Shown here: positions 1-6,916 of the stretch, in pieces
How positions within the stretch are numbered: position 1 is the stretch's first letter
Layout of the letters: each line of letters starts with the position of its first letter
Origin: CAVRXQ01 sp963831155
GTDB lineage: Bacteria; Actinomycetota; Acidimicrobiia; Acidimicrobiales; Bog-793
DNA length: 64,000 nt
Direction of reading: 5' to 3'
NCBI GenBank assembly: GCA_963831155.1
Contig: CAWHOY010000005.1
Coordinates: 434,001 to 498,000, forward strand
Notes under the pieces: generated by a model
What the model saw: only the letters and a program-made list of their open reading frames with translations
Databases searched by the model: none
Told to the model about the DNA's origin: nothing
Translations under genes and position numbers: made by a program

Positions 1-108
1 CGACGCCTGGTTCAAGCAGGTATCTCGGTCTACGGATTGCGCGAGGTGCGCGCGTCACTCGAACAGTGGTTCTTGTCGGTGACGAGCCGACTCGGAGGAT
101 CCGAATGA
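1..108 (+). CDS. ABC transporter ATP-binding protein, C-terminal end (partial)
   Basis: The first 108 bases read in frame 1 without a stop and end at TGA (106-108). The 35 visible residues contain GLREVRASLEQWFLSVTS, the tail usually seen at the C-terminus of ABC-2 exporter ATPases, where a 'sLEewFl' helix follows the nucleotide-binding domain. The stop overlaps the ATG of the downstream permease (ATGA), so the two subunits are almost certainly translationally coupled parts of one exporter. The Walker motifs lie outside the window, so the substrate cannot be judged. Confidence 0.7.
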   Translation, partial: RRLVQAGISVYGLREVRASLEQWFLSVTSRLGGSE

Positions 109-1241
109 GCGGACAACTGACGACGGTGAGTCCCGCGGTCGTGGCAGGTGAAGCCGCACCGCGCTCTCCTGGGCAACGCGTCCCCCGGGTGCGACTGATG
201 TCTTGGGTACCGAGCTGGGCGATGATCACGACGAAGCAAGTCGAGGTGCGACGCCGACGCGGACTGATGATCGCCGTCGTGCTGCTGTCGATCGCGCTGC
301 CGGTCCTGGTGCTCGGGTTGCGGCTGTTGTTCCACGCGTTCGACCCGAAGAGCTACGGACCAGCCGGCAGCCCCGGTGTCTTCGAGTCGCTCGTGGACCC
401 GATGGCGGAGTTCGGCTTCATCATCGCCGCGGCGGTCGGCGCGACGATGGGGGCGACGGACCTCGCCGAGGGGGTCTTTCGCCAGCTCGTGATCACCGGT
501 CGCTCGCGTGTCGCGCTGTACCTCGCCCGGATTCCCGCCGGTTTATCGATCCTGCTTCCGTTCATTGCGCTCGGCTTCACGATGAACTGTCTCGTCGTGA
601 GCTTCGCTGGCATCTCGCAGCCGAAATCGGTCTCAGTCAACGGCTACTCGGTCCCGGCGCGTTTGAGCGAGAGTCAGCTCGAAACGTGGCTCGTTGATCA
701 CCCGCGCGAAGCGGTGGCGGCGTTCAGCAACGGGTCGCCGGCGCAGAACAAGGCCCTCCAATCCGGCCCGGAGCGCAACATCTCCACCTTCTACGCGGAA
801 TACACGGGCAACGAGATCACGCAGTCGAATCCGCCGATCAACGAGATGGCAAAGATCGGGCTGTGGCTGGAGCTCTACGTCGGGGTGGGGTTCATCTTCG
901 GGCTCGGGCTCGGAGCGCTTACCGGCCAACGCACCGTCTCTGTGATCGTGATCATCGCCTTGCAGATCATTGTGACGCCGATCCTCGCCGCGCACGTCAT
1001 CCCGTACTTCATCAACGGTCAGCGACTCTTGGTCGGCATCCCGTTGATCCAGCTCCGACCCGCTGGCCTCGCCTCGGGCATCAACAGCGGCGGTGGTGGT
1101 CCGCGCAGGTTGATCTTCGGAGGACGCGGCGCCCTCGGCATTCCGCCGATGCCGACGTGGGCGATGGTGAGCGTCATCGTTGGCTGGATCGTCGGCTGGA
1201 CGGGAATCGGCGCCTGGCGAATGAACACCCGGGACGTCTGA
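105..1241 (+). CDS. ABC-2 type transporter permease subunit
   Basis: 378-residue membrane protein starting at an ATG that overlaps the stop of the ATPase gene. After a cytoplasmic N-terminus of about 60 residues there are hydrophobic segments around residues 62-82 (IAVVLLSIALPVLVLGLRLL), 105-125, 150-175, then a large non-membrane loop of about 100 residues, and three or four more segments (about 250-375). This one-loop layout resembles ABC-2 / GldF-type permeases that work with the upstream ATPase in the cell membrane to export drugs, lipids or peptides. The exact substrate is unknown. It is the last gene of its operon, because the next gene lies on the opposite strand. Confidence 0.75.
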   Translation: MSGQLTTVSPAVVAGEAAPRSPGQRVPRVRLMSWVPSWAMITTKQVEVRRRRGLMIAVVLLSIALPVLVLGLRLLFHAFDPKSYGPAGSPGVFESLVDPMAEFGFIIAAAVGATMGATDLAEGVFRQLVITGRSRVALYLARIPAGLSILLPFIALGFTMNCLVVSFAGISQPKSVSVNGYSVPARLSESQLETWLVDHPREAVAAFSNGSPAQNKALQSGPERNISTFYAEYTGNEITQSNPPINEMAKIGLWLELYVGVGFIFGLGLGALTGQRTVSVIVIIALQIIVTPILAAHVIPYFINGQRLLVGIPLIQLRPAGLASGINSGGGGPRRLIFGGRGALGIPPMPTWAMVSVIVGWIVGWTGIGAWRMNTRDV

Positions 1242-1264
1242 CGCGACGCGCGATCTCGTCGAAT

Positions 1265-1813
1265 TCAGTCACGCCGTCGACTTCGGGCACCGGTACCTCG
1301 ACGTTCGAGTGAGCGTGGGAGAACGACGCTTGTGAGCGTCGTGCGATTCGACCCGAGGTCCGTCCACTCGCCACGGACCCGCAGAGTGGCGAGCGCTGCG
1401 GTCGGGAATTGGTCCCGCACCTGTCTCGAGGCGTCACCGTCGTCGTCTTCGCTGAGTTTGATGAGAAATTCCTGCATCCCCGGGTTGTGCGCGATGAGAA
1501 GGACTGATCCGACGCCGTCCGGAACGCCGCGTACGACGTCGAGCAACACCGCTGGACTCGCCCCGTACAGCTCGTCAAGGAACGATGAGGCGATCGAGTA
1601 GCCGAGATGTGCCGCGATCACTTCGTAGGTCTGCGCGGCGCGAGTGGCGGTTGAGCAAAGCACGAGCGCAAGGCGCGGTTCAACGTCAGTCAAGACTCGG
1701 GCGATGTTCCGTGCCGCCTTCACTCCGCGGCGGGCGAGTGGCCGGTCGAAATCAGCGAGGCTTGCATCGCTCCAGCTCGACTTCGCATGCCGCATCGCGT
1801 ACAAGGTCTTCAT
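1265..1813 (-). CDS. SixA-like histidine phosphatase family protein
   Basis: 182 residues from an ATG at 1813; an open frame extends 20 codons upstream but lacks similarity, so the internal ATG giving MKTLYAMRHAKSSW is chosen. The RHAKS segment (residues 7-11) is the RHG-type phosphohistidine signature of the histidine phosphatase superfamily, and LLIAHNPGMQEF carries the second catalytic histidine. Spacing and length match SixA/YtfJ-like phosphohistidine phosphatases, which remove phosphate from phosphohistidine or small phosphoesters in the cytoplasm. A TATCAC box lies 7 nt before the start, suggesting a leaderless mRNA. The substrate is not known; no phosphorelay gene is adjacent. Confidence 0.8.
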   Translation of the reverse strand: MKTLYAMRHAKSSWSDASLADFDRPLARRGVKAARNIARVLTDVEPRLALVLCSTATRAAQTYEVIAAHLGYSIASSFLDELYGASPAVLLDVVRGVPDGVGSVLLIAHNPGMQEFLIKLSEDDDGDASRQVRDQFPTAALATLRVRGEWTDLGSNRTTLTSVVLPRSLERRGTGARSRRRD

Positions 1814-1869
1814 GGCTGAAGTGATACTCCAGCTTCCCGGATCCACGACCCCTTGGGTGCCCGAGCGCG

Positions 1870-1900
1870 GCACGAGCCGATCATGATGATCGGCTCGTGC
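1870..1900. repeat. 15-bp perfect inverted repeat with 1-nt centre
   Basis: 1870-1884 and 1886-1900 are perfect reverse complements (GCACGAGCCGATCAT) around one G. The element lies 57 bp upstream of the sixA-like start, in a gap without a confident gene. No T-run follows on either strand, so it does not look like a simple intrinsic terminator. A regulator site or an RNA hairpin are the alternatives. Confidence 0.6.
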
Positions 1901-1913
1901 CTAGTTGTCTTTC

Positions 1914-1946
1914 GACCCCGAGAAGGCTCCGAACCCTCTTGGGGTC
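1914..1946. other. Long imperfect hairpin
   Basis: Arms 1914-1926 and 1934-1946 pair over 13 positions with one G-T wobble and one mismatch around a 7-nt loop. It sits 13 bp from the palindrome at 1870-1900. Together they make the 1814-2387 gap unusually structured. No function assigned. The minus-strand arm contains a tRNA T-loop-like GGTTCGGAGCC, but no tRNA can be folded. Confidence 0.45.
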
Positions 1947-2079
1947 GCCGGCGTCGATGCGCCGCTGTTGGGGTGTCCTCGGCGCTCGCCGCGTTCCTCG
2001 GTATGAACGGGTGAGTCTCGGCGAGCCCCTGTTGCGCTCGCACCAGTTTTCCGACCGGCGGTGTTGCGCCTCGAACACA

Positions 2080-2101
2080 AAAGCCCGAGCGTTAGCTCGG
2101 G
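2080..2101 (-). terminator. Rho-independent terminator (minus strand)
   Basis: On the minus strand a 7-bp stem CCCGAGC/GCTCGGG with a TAAC loop (2084-2101) is followed immediately by CTTTTG. This is a classic intrinsic terminator. It implies a transcript coming from the 2100-2400 region on the minus strand, where no standard-size gene is present. The stop codon of a small in-frame ORF lies in the hairpin loop. Confidence 0.65.
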
Positions 2102-2151
2102 CGTTCCCTGTCCGGCGGACTCATCTCCTCTGAAGAGTCAGTCGTTCGCAC
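2092..2151 (-). CDS. Possible small protein ending in a terminator hairpin
   Basis: A 19-codon ORF starts at GTG 2151 and ends with TAA at 2094-2092, inside the loop of the terminator at 2080-2101. A strong Shine-Dalgarno (AGAAGGAG) lies 5 nt before the GTG. The same frame stays open upstream to ATG codons at 2199 (35 aa) and 2220 (42 aa), both with poor ribosome sites. The product would be hydrophilic and acidic to mixed (contains TTDSSEEMSPPDRERPS). I recognise no family. The SD plus terminator favour a real short transcript, but a non-coding RNA is equally possible. Confidence 0.3.
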   Translation of the reverse strand: MRTTDSSEEMSPPDRERPS

Positions 2152-2347
2152 GCGGACTCCTTCTTTGGTTACCGACACGGTTTGCCCGTGCGAAGTCATG
2201 GTATCGCCGCGGGTCCGCATTGTCTCCAGGCAAATTGGCGATCTCCTGCCTCGCACGAGGAGACCTAGCGCCGCAAGCAGGGGCCGCGTCGCGATTCACG
2301 CACGGCACCGTTGGTCTACAAGGCACTGGGATCAGATATTGCAATTT

Positions 2348-2381
2348 CGTGTCGAGACACGTGCCGCGTACCTGGCATGCT
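2348..2381 (+). promoter_or_regulatory. Palindrome and -10 box before the GNAT gene
   Basis: CGTGTC-GA-GACACG (2348-2361) is a perfect palindrome. CATGCT (2376-2381) lies 6 nt before the GTG at 2388 and fits the leaderless -10 spacing seen at many genes here. The palindrome sits in the -35 region and could be an operator. Confidence 0.35.
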
Positions 2382-2387
2382 CGAGTC

Positions 2388-2834
2388 GTGGACGCCATAG
2401 CCATCTCGATTCGCAAACTCGAGCTACGCGACGAAAATCAGTGGCGCGATATGTGGCGGGGGTACCTCGACTTTTACCGCGAAACCCTCGACGAGGAAGT
2501 GACGGCGTCGACCTTTGCTCGGCTGTGCGATGGGAGCGGTAATCTCCTCGGCCTCGTCGCCGTCGATGGGAATGACGACCCGGTCGGAATGGCGCATCTC
2601 GTCTTTCACCTGTCGACGTGGTCCCGAACGACATACTGCTATTTGGAGGACCTCTTCGTCGCTCGGACGGCGCGGGGGAGCGGCGTCGGCCGGCGTCTGA
2701 TCGAGGCGGTCTACGCGGAGGCGGACCGCCGGGGTTCGACGAATGTCTATTGGCACACCCAGGAGTTCAACGCCCCTGCTCGCTCGCTGTACGACACCGT
2801 CGCCCACCGGACGTTCATCGTCTATGAACGCTGA
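2388..2834 (+). CDS. GNAT family N-acetyltransferase
   Basis: 148 residues from GTG 2388. A much longer open frame runs upstream but has no coding character; the domain begins directly with a beta-strand (AIAISIRKLELRDENQWRDMW). The acetyl-CoA pyrophosphate-binding loop is visible as ARTARGSGVGRRLIEAVY (about residues 90-107), preceded by the YCYLEDLFV strand. The C-terminus has the usual WHTQEFNAPARSLYD segment, as in YhhY/RimI-like enzymes. It would transfer an acetyl group from acetyl-CoA to a small molecule or protein amine. No neighbour suggests the substrate. Confidence 0.8.
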   Translation: MDAIAISIRKLELRDENQWRDMWRGYLDFYRETLDEEVTASTFARLCDGSGNLLGLVAVDGNDDPVGMAHLVFHLSTWSRTTYCYLEDLFVARTARGSGVGRRLIEAVYAEADRRGSTNVYWHTQEFNAPARSLYDTVAHRTFIVYER

Positions 2835-2864
2835 GCACCACGATTCGAAAGCGGCGGTCGCAAC

Positions 2865-4259
2865 TCACGACTGGAGTACGTGCTCCACGTAGTTCGCCCT
2901 CCGTGAGGGACGATCGGTGCGTTCCTCGACGCGATCGCCGGTTCGCATCGCAACGATTCCCAAGTTGACACCGATGTAGCGCAGCGGTTCCGGCTCCCAC
3001 GAAGGACTGTGGTGGTTCACCCAGGGAAAACGGGTGCGCTCAGAGTCGCGACCGGAGACAAGGTCAGCAAGCGTTCGGCCGGCGAGGTTCGACGCGGCGA
3101 CGCCGTAACCGACGTAGCCGCCCGCCGAAGCGAGACCCGAGGTTGCGTCGAAATTCACCGAGGGGTACCAGTCGCGGGGGACGCCGATCGGTCCGCCCCA
3201 GCGGTGAGTGATCGAAACGTCGCGCAGTCGGGGGAAGAGCTCGATGATCGATCGACGCAGCGCCGCGTGCACCCCATCATTTCGGTCGTAACCGGCTGCG
3301 ACGCGCGATCCGTAGTGGTAGGGCGCCCCTCGTCCACCGAACGCGAGGCGGTCGTCCTGGGTCCTTTGCCCATAAATGAACAGGTGCCGGTAGTCGCTGA
3401 ATGTCTCTCGGCGGGCAAGTCCGATCTCGTCCCAAATGGGCTGTGGGATCTGCTCTGTCGCGACCATCAGGGAGTAGATCGGGAGGATCACCCGCGCCGC
3501 GCCCGGCAGCGCCGAGGTGTAGCCCTCGGTGGCGCGCACCAGCACCTTCGCCCGGACGGTGCGCGGTCCGCAGCGCAGCACGTGCGGGGAGATCTCGTCG
3601 ACAGTCGTTTTCTCGAAGATGTTCGTCCCGCGCCTCTCGACGGCCTCCGCGAGCCCCCGCACGAGGCGGGCCGGCTGCAGCGCGGCGCAGTGCGGCGTGT
3701 ACGTCGCGCCGATGACATTTGTTGCATCGAGAATCGCCCGCGCCTCTTTTTCTCCCAATAAAGCGAGGTCCTCCTCGCCGACTCCAGCAGCTCGCGCCGC
3801 GTCGACCTCAGCGCGGGCGCGGGCGAGCTGGACCTCATTGCGCGCCACGTCGACAGTCCCGCCTTTGGCGAAATTGCAGGCGATGCCTTCTTTTTCCGCG
3901 ACCGCGCCAACCTCGTCGACGGTCGCCTTCATCGCCGCACGCAGACTTGCCGTCGCTTCGAGCCCTGAAGACTTTGCGATGCGCGACCACGGCGCGGCGA
4001 GCTTGCCCGAGCACCAACCGCCGTTACGCCCAGAAGCGCCGTAGCCGCAGAACTCGCGCTCGACGATTGCCACCGCGAGGCGGGGATCGGCGTCGTGGAG
4101 GTAGTACGCGGTCCACAGTCCGGTGTAGCCGCCCCCGACGATGGCGACGTCGACCTCAAGGTCGCCATCGAGTGCCGGACGTGGAACAACCGGCTCTTGT
4201 GGCGAGTCGAACCAGAACGAAAGAGCCTGGTCGTTTTCCATGCCGGTCGAACCGGGCAC
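2865..4259 (-). CDS. FAD-dependent amine oxidase/dehydrogenase, PuuB/DadA-like
   Basis: 464 residues from GTG 4259; an alternative ATG is 6 codons in. The N-terminal Rossmann signature DVAIVGGGYTGLWTAYYL (about residues 38-55) binds FAD, and YGASGRNGGW is the conserved block of the DAO family that includes gamma-glutamylputrescine oxidase (PuuB) and glycine/D-amino-acid oxidases. The C-terminal GGYVGYGVAASNLAGR contacts FAD. It starts 1 nt after the stop of the aminotransferase gene, so the two form an operon. With the nearby PuuA-, PuuC- and PuuD-like genes the likely role is oxidation of a gamma-glutamylated amine to the aldehyde. Direct oxidation of another amine cannot be excluded. Confidence 0.8.
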   Translation of the reverse strand: MPGSTGMENDQALSFWFDSPQEPVVPRPALDGDLEVDVAIVGGGYTGLWTAYYLHDADPRLAVAIVEREFCGYGASGRNGGWCSGKLAAPWSRIAKSSGLEATASLRAAMKATVDEVGAVAEKEGIACNFAKGGTVDVARNEVQLARARAEVDAARAAGVGEEDLALLGEKEARAILDATNVIGATYTPHCAALQPARLVRGLAEAVERRGTNIFEKTTVDEISPHVLRCGPRTVRAKVLVRATEGYTSALPGAARVILPIYSLMVATEQIPQPIWDEIGLARRETFSDYRHLFIYGQRTQDDRLAFGGRGAPYHYGSRVAAGYDRNDGVHAALRRSIIELFPRLRDVSITHRWGGPIGVPRDWYPSVNFDATSGLASAGGYVGYGVAASNLAGRTLADLVSGRDSERTRFPWVNHHSPSWEPEPLRYIGVNLGIVAMRTGDRVEERTDRPSRRANYVEHVLQS

Positions 4260-4260
4260 C

Positions 4261-5634
4261 TCAGAGCCTGGTCCAGGCCTCCTCGAGTGTTCCCCGCAGG
4301 ATGTCGGTCATCTCGCGGAACTGCTCGGGACCGCAGATAAGTGGGGGAGCGAGCTGGATGACCGGATCGCCACGGTCATCGGCCCGACAGATCAACCCTT
4401 TCTCGAACAGCATCGGGGAGAGGAACTCGCGCAACAGCCACTCCGACCGCTCGTCGTCGAACGACGCCTTCGTCCGCTTGTCCTTTACGAGTTCGATTCC
4501 CCAGAAGTAGCCGGCGCCGCGGATGTCCCCGACGATCGGCAGATCCGAAAGTGACCCGAGCGTTGTGCGGAAGCTCTCTTCGTTCTCGCGCACGTGTCCA
4601 CAGAGGTCTTCGCGCGCGAAGACGTCGAGGTTGGCGATTCCAACTGCGCTCGAAACGGGGTGGCCAGCGAAGGTGAGCCCGTGGAGGAAGCTCGCCTTCG
4701 CGTGCAGGAAGGGCTCGACCAATTCGTCGCTGGCGATCATCGCGCCGAGCGGCGCATATCCACTGGTGAGGCCTTTGGCGACGGTGATGATGTCCGGCTT
4801 GAAGCCGTAGCGTTCGGCGCCGAAGTAGTAGCCGAGCCGTCCCCAAGCGCAGATCACTTCGTCCGAAACGAGCAAAACGCCGTGGCGATCGCAGATCTCC
4901 CGCACACGTTGGAAGTACCCCGGTGGCGGGGTGAAGCATCCACCGGAGTTCTGCACCGGCTCCAGGATCACCATCGCCACGGTCTCTGGCCCCTCGCGCA
5001 CGATCGCGCGCTCGATCTCGTCTGCCGCCCAAACGCCAAACGCCTCCTCGTCGTCTCCGTGTTCGGGAGCCCGGTAGAAGTTCGTGTTCGGGACCTTGAT
5101 CGCGCCGGGGATGAGCGGCTCGAAGGGTGTTTTGATCGACGGCAATCCGGTCAGCGAAAGCGCGCCCATCGTCGTGCCGTGGTACGCGATGAACCGGCTC
5201 ACCGCTTTCGTGCGGTCGGGCTGGCCGGTCAACTTGAAGTACTGACGCGCGAGCTTCCATGCCGACTCGACGGCGTCGGACCCGCCAGTCGTGAAAAAGA
5301 CCCGCTTCAGATCTCCGGGCGTGAGCGCCGCGATGCGTTCGGCGAGCTCGATGGCAGCGGGGTGGGCGTAGGTCCACAGCGGGAAGTAGCCGAGGTCCTC
5401 CGCTTGCTTCGCCCCTGCCTCTGCGAGCTCGGTGCGGCCGTGGCCGACCTGGACGGTGAAAAGCCCCGAGAGTCCGTCCAAGTAGCGCTTGCCGTTCTGG
5501 TCCCAGACGTACGGTCCGTCGCCGCGCACCATGATCGGGATGTCCTTGTTCTCGTACGCGCCGAGCCTCGTGAAGTGCATCCACAGGTGGCGTCGCGCTG
5601 CTCGCTGCAGCTCGGCGTTCGTCGGCAGACTCAT
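4261..5634 (-). CDS. Class III omega-aminotransferase (PLP-dependent)
   Basis: 457 residues; the ATG at 5634 has AGGGGG 7 nt upstream. It is a fold-type I class III enzyme: FFTTGGSDAVESAWKLAR binds the cofactor phosphate, VLLVSDEVICAWGRLG holds the PLP-pyridine Asp, and ITVAKGLTSGYAPLGAM holds the Schiff-base lysine. The best-known close relatives are putrescine/polyamine-pyruvate and beta-alanine-pyruvate aminotransferases. It is the first gene of a two-gene operon with the FAD oxidase and fits amine (putrescine, GABA) catabolism, giving an aldehyde and alanine or glutamate. The amino acceptor cannot be read from the sequence. Confidence 0.88.
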   Translation of the reverse strand: MSLPTNAELQRAARRHLWMHFTRLGAYENKDIPIMVRGDGPYVWDQNGKRYLDGLSGLFTVQVGHGRTELAEAGAKQAEDLGYFPLWTYAHPAAIELAERIAALTPGDLKRVFFTTGGSDAVESAWKLARQYFKLTGQPDRTKAVSRFIAYHGTTMGALSLTGLPSIKTPFEPLIPGAIKVPNTNFYRAPEHGDDEEAFGVWAADEIERAIVREGPETVAMVILEPVQNSGGCFTPPPGYFQRVREICDRHGVLLVSDEVICAWGRLGYYFGAERYGFKPDIITVAKGLTSGYAPLGAMIASDELVEPFLHAKASFLHGLTFAGHPVSSAVGIANLDVFAREDLCGHVRENEESFRTTLGSLSDLPIVGDIRGAGYFWGIELVKDKRTKASFDDERSEWLLREFLSPMLFEKGLICRADDRGDPVIQLAPPLICGPEQFREMTDILRGTLEEAWTRL

Positions 5635-5706
5635 TCAAAACCCCCTGAAGCGTCCTGCTTGACTCCACCGTAGACCTTTTTCCTGGTGGGGGACCTAGGA
5701 CGCCAT

Positions 5707-5745
5707 TTTGCACGGTTTGCTAGGTAATGTTGTAATCTTGTAATC
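5707..5745 (+). promoter_or_regulatory. Divergent promoter region with three 8-bp tandem repeats
   Basis: Directly before the ATG at 5746 the pentamer GTAAT occurs three times at exact 8-bp spacing (5724, 5732, 5740). The last two units are identical 8-mers (TTGTAATC, 5730-5737 and 5738-5745). TAATCT (5733-5738) is a -10 box 7 nt from the ATG, so the repeats overlap the promoter core. TTTGCACGGT (5707-5716) recurs at 12996-13005 upstream of the amine permease operon. Tandem 8-bp repeats are typical targets of ribbon-helix-helix regulators. Confidence 0.5.
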
Positions 5746-6363
5746 ATGAGAAATCACCATTGGCATGGAGAAGAAGGCCACAGGGGCAGAGGCCCGCGTG
5801 GCAGGAGAGGCTTCCGCGGCGGTTTCGACCGGCGGGGCAGGCCGCAGACGACACCGGAGGAGCGGGCCGAGATCGAGGCGTGGTTCAAGGGAAGCCTCGT
5901 CGACGGCTGGTTCGCTGGCGACCCGAGCTTCGACATCGACGACTACGAGATCCTCGTCGTCGGCACCCTCGACGCTGGCGACCTCGCCGCGACGTCGGGG
6001 CAGAAGTCAGTCGCGGAGTCGGCGCGCATCGACACGTTCCGCCGCGACACGCGCGACCGGCGCGTCGAGATCGCCGGCCGAGCCGAGGAACGGTTCGGGC
6101 GCGTGGTGTCGTGGGGGGCAACGGTCGGCGAAACGACCGAGTTGTTCACGACGGCGAGTGTGCCGTTCATGACCCGGCTCGGCATGCGGCATCGCCGAAT
6201 CCTCGACACGCTCGTCGAGGCGGGGGTCGCCCGTAGCCGCTCGGAAGCGCTGGCGTGGTGCGTCGAGCTCGTCGGTCAGCACGAGCAGGAGTGGCTCGCG
6301 CAGCTGCGTGAAGCCCTCGACGCGGTCGGACGCGCCCGGGAGCAGGGACCGGCGACCTTTTAG
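5746..6363 (+). CDS. Conserved actinobacterial protein with RG-rich N-terminus and RHH-like C-terminus
   Basis: 205 residues, start ATG 5746, probably leaderless. Residues 1-38 are rich in Arg, Gly and His (GRGPRGRRGFRGG), like an RGG nucleic-acid-binding tail. A globular part follows (WFKGSLVDGWFAGDP, then YEILVVGTL), and the segment VSWGATVGETTELFT precedes VARSRSEALAWCVELVGQ (about 164-181), which resembles a ribbon-helix-helix DNA-binding helix. I recall this layout as a widespread uncharacterised actinobacterial family. It lies between the two amine-catabolism operons and carries tandem repeats in its own promoter, so autoregulation is a reasonable guess. Function is not established. Confidence 0.75.
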   Translation: MRNHHWHGEEGHRGRGPRGRRGFRGGFDRRGRPQTTPEERAEIEAWFKGSLVDGWFAGDPSFDIDDYEILVVGTLDAGDLAATSGQKSVAESARIDTFRRDTRDRRVEIAGRAEERFGRVVSWGATVGETTELFTTASVPFMTRLGMRHRRILDTLVEAGVARSRSEALAWCVELVGQHEQEWLAQLREALDAVGRAREQGPATF

Positions 6364-6371
6364 TCGCGAAC

Positions 6372-6785
6372 TCAGCGGCGACCGTTCTTTGAGCGGCCGT
6401 GTTCGGATGTCGACTTCGCGTTCGCTTTCTCGATCACCCGGGCGATGTTGTCGAGACGAGCGAGCTCGTTTCGGTGCTGCACGGCGAGCGCAGCAAGAAC
6501 GCTTCGACCAGACGGAGTCAGCCGCAACCGCACCACGCGCCGGTCCTCGTCATCGATCCGCCGCGTGACGAGACCGGCCATCGCGGCGCGGTCAACGAGC
6601 CCGACGGTGCTGTTGTGGCGAAGTCCGAGGTAGTGCGCGACGTCTCCGACGGTCGGGCCGCGCCGGTCGGGATGGCCGCGCACCGCGACCAACAGTTCGT
6701 GTTGGATCGGGGTGACGCCGGCGGCGATCGCCGCATGGTCGCGGTCGCGAAGGAAAATGCGTAGCGCCGTCCAGCGCGCGAGCAA
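6372..6785 (-). CDS. MarR family transcriptional regulator
   Basis: 137 residues when started at TTG 6785. The winged-helix signature is clear: TPIQHELLVAVRGHP, the recognition region TVGDVAHYLGLRHNSTVGLVDR, then the wing VTRRIDDEDRRVVRLRLTPSG. Residue conservation seems to continue upstream of the TTG (frame reads RLSDAHYQA), as in relatives that start with 'LSDADY', but that stretch has no ATG, GTG or TTG, so the true start is uncertain. It has its own promoter with an overlapping palindrome, suggesting autoregulation. Its place inside the amine locus makes it a candidate regulator of that pathway. Confidence 0.78.
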   Translation of the reverse strand: MLARWTALRIFLRDRDHAAIAAGVTPIQHELLVAVRGHPDRRGPTVGDVAHYLGLRHNSTVGLVDRAAMAGLVTRRIDDEDRRVVRLRLTPSGRSVLAALAVQHRNELARLDNIARVIEKANAKSTSEHGRSKNGRR

Positions 6786-6856
6786 CGCTTGATAGTGCGC
6801 GTCGCTGAGACGCTTGGGAGATCTCTCGGTGAGGCTCCGCGCTGGGCTGATGAGGG

Positions 6857-6896
6857 ATTTTATCGCAATCCGTCACGCAATATGCAATTTATTGCA
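6857..6896 (-). promoter_or_regulatory. Promoter and palindromic operator of the MarR gene
   Basis: On the minus strand TTGCAT (6887-6882) and ATAAAA(T) (6863-6857) are spaced by 18 bp, a good -35/-10 pair. A perfect palindrome TGCAAT-TT-ATTGCA (6883-6896) covers the -35 box, and more TTGC units follow in the spacer. MarR proteins bind such palindromes and repress their own gene. Confidence 0.55.
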
Positions 6897-6916
6897 ACGT
6901 CTGCGGTTCGTGACGC

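Noticed and set aside
1914..1946. tRNA T-arm-like GGTTCGGAGCC
   Set aside because: No acceptor stem, anticodon arm or CCA can be arranged around it.
2104..2128. Hammerhead-ribozyme-like GATGAGTCCG segment on the minus strand
   Set aside because: The required CUGAUGA and the GAAA after stem II are both missing.
6786..6876. MarR gene starting at GTG 6876 through a frameshift
   Set aside because: The GTG lies upstream of the likely -10 box and its frame shows no MarR similarity.
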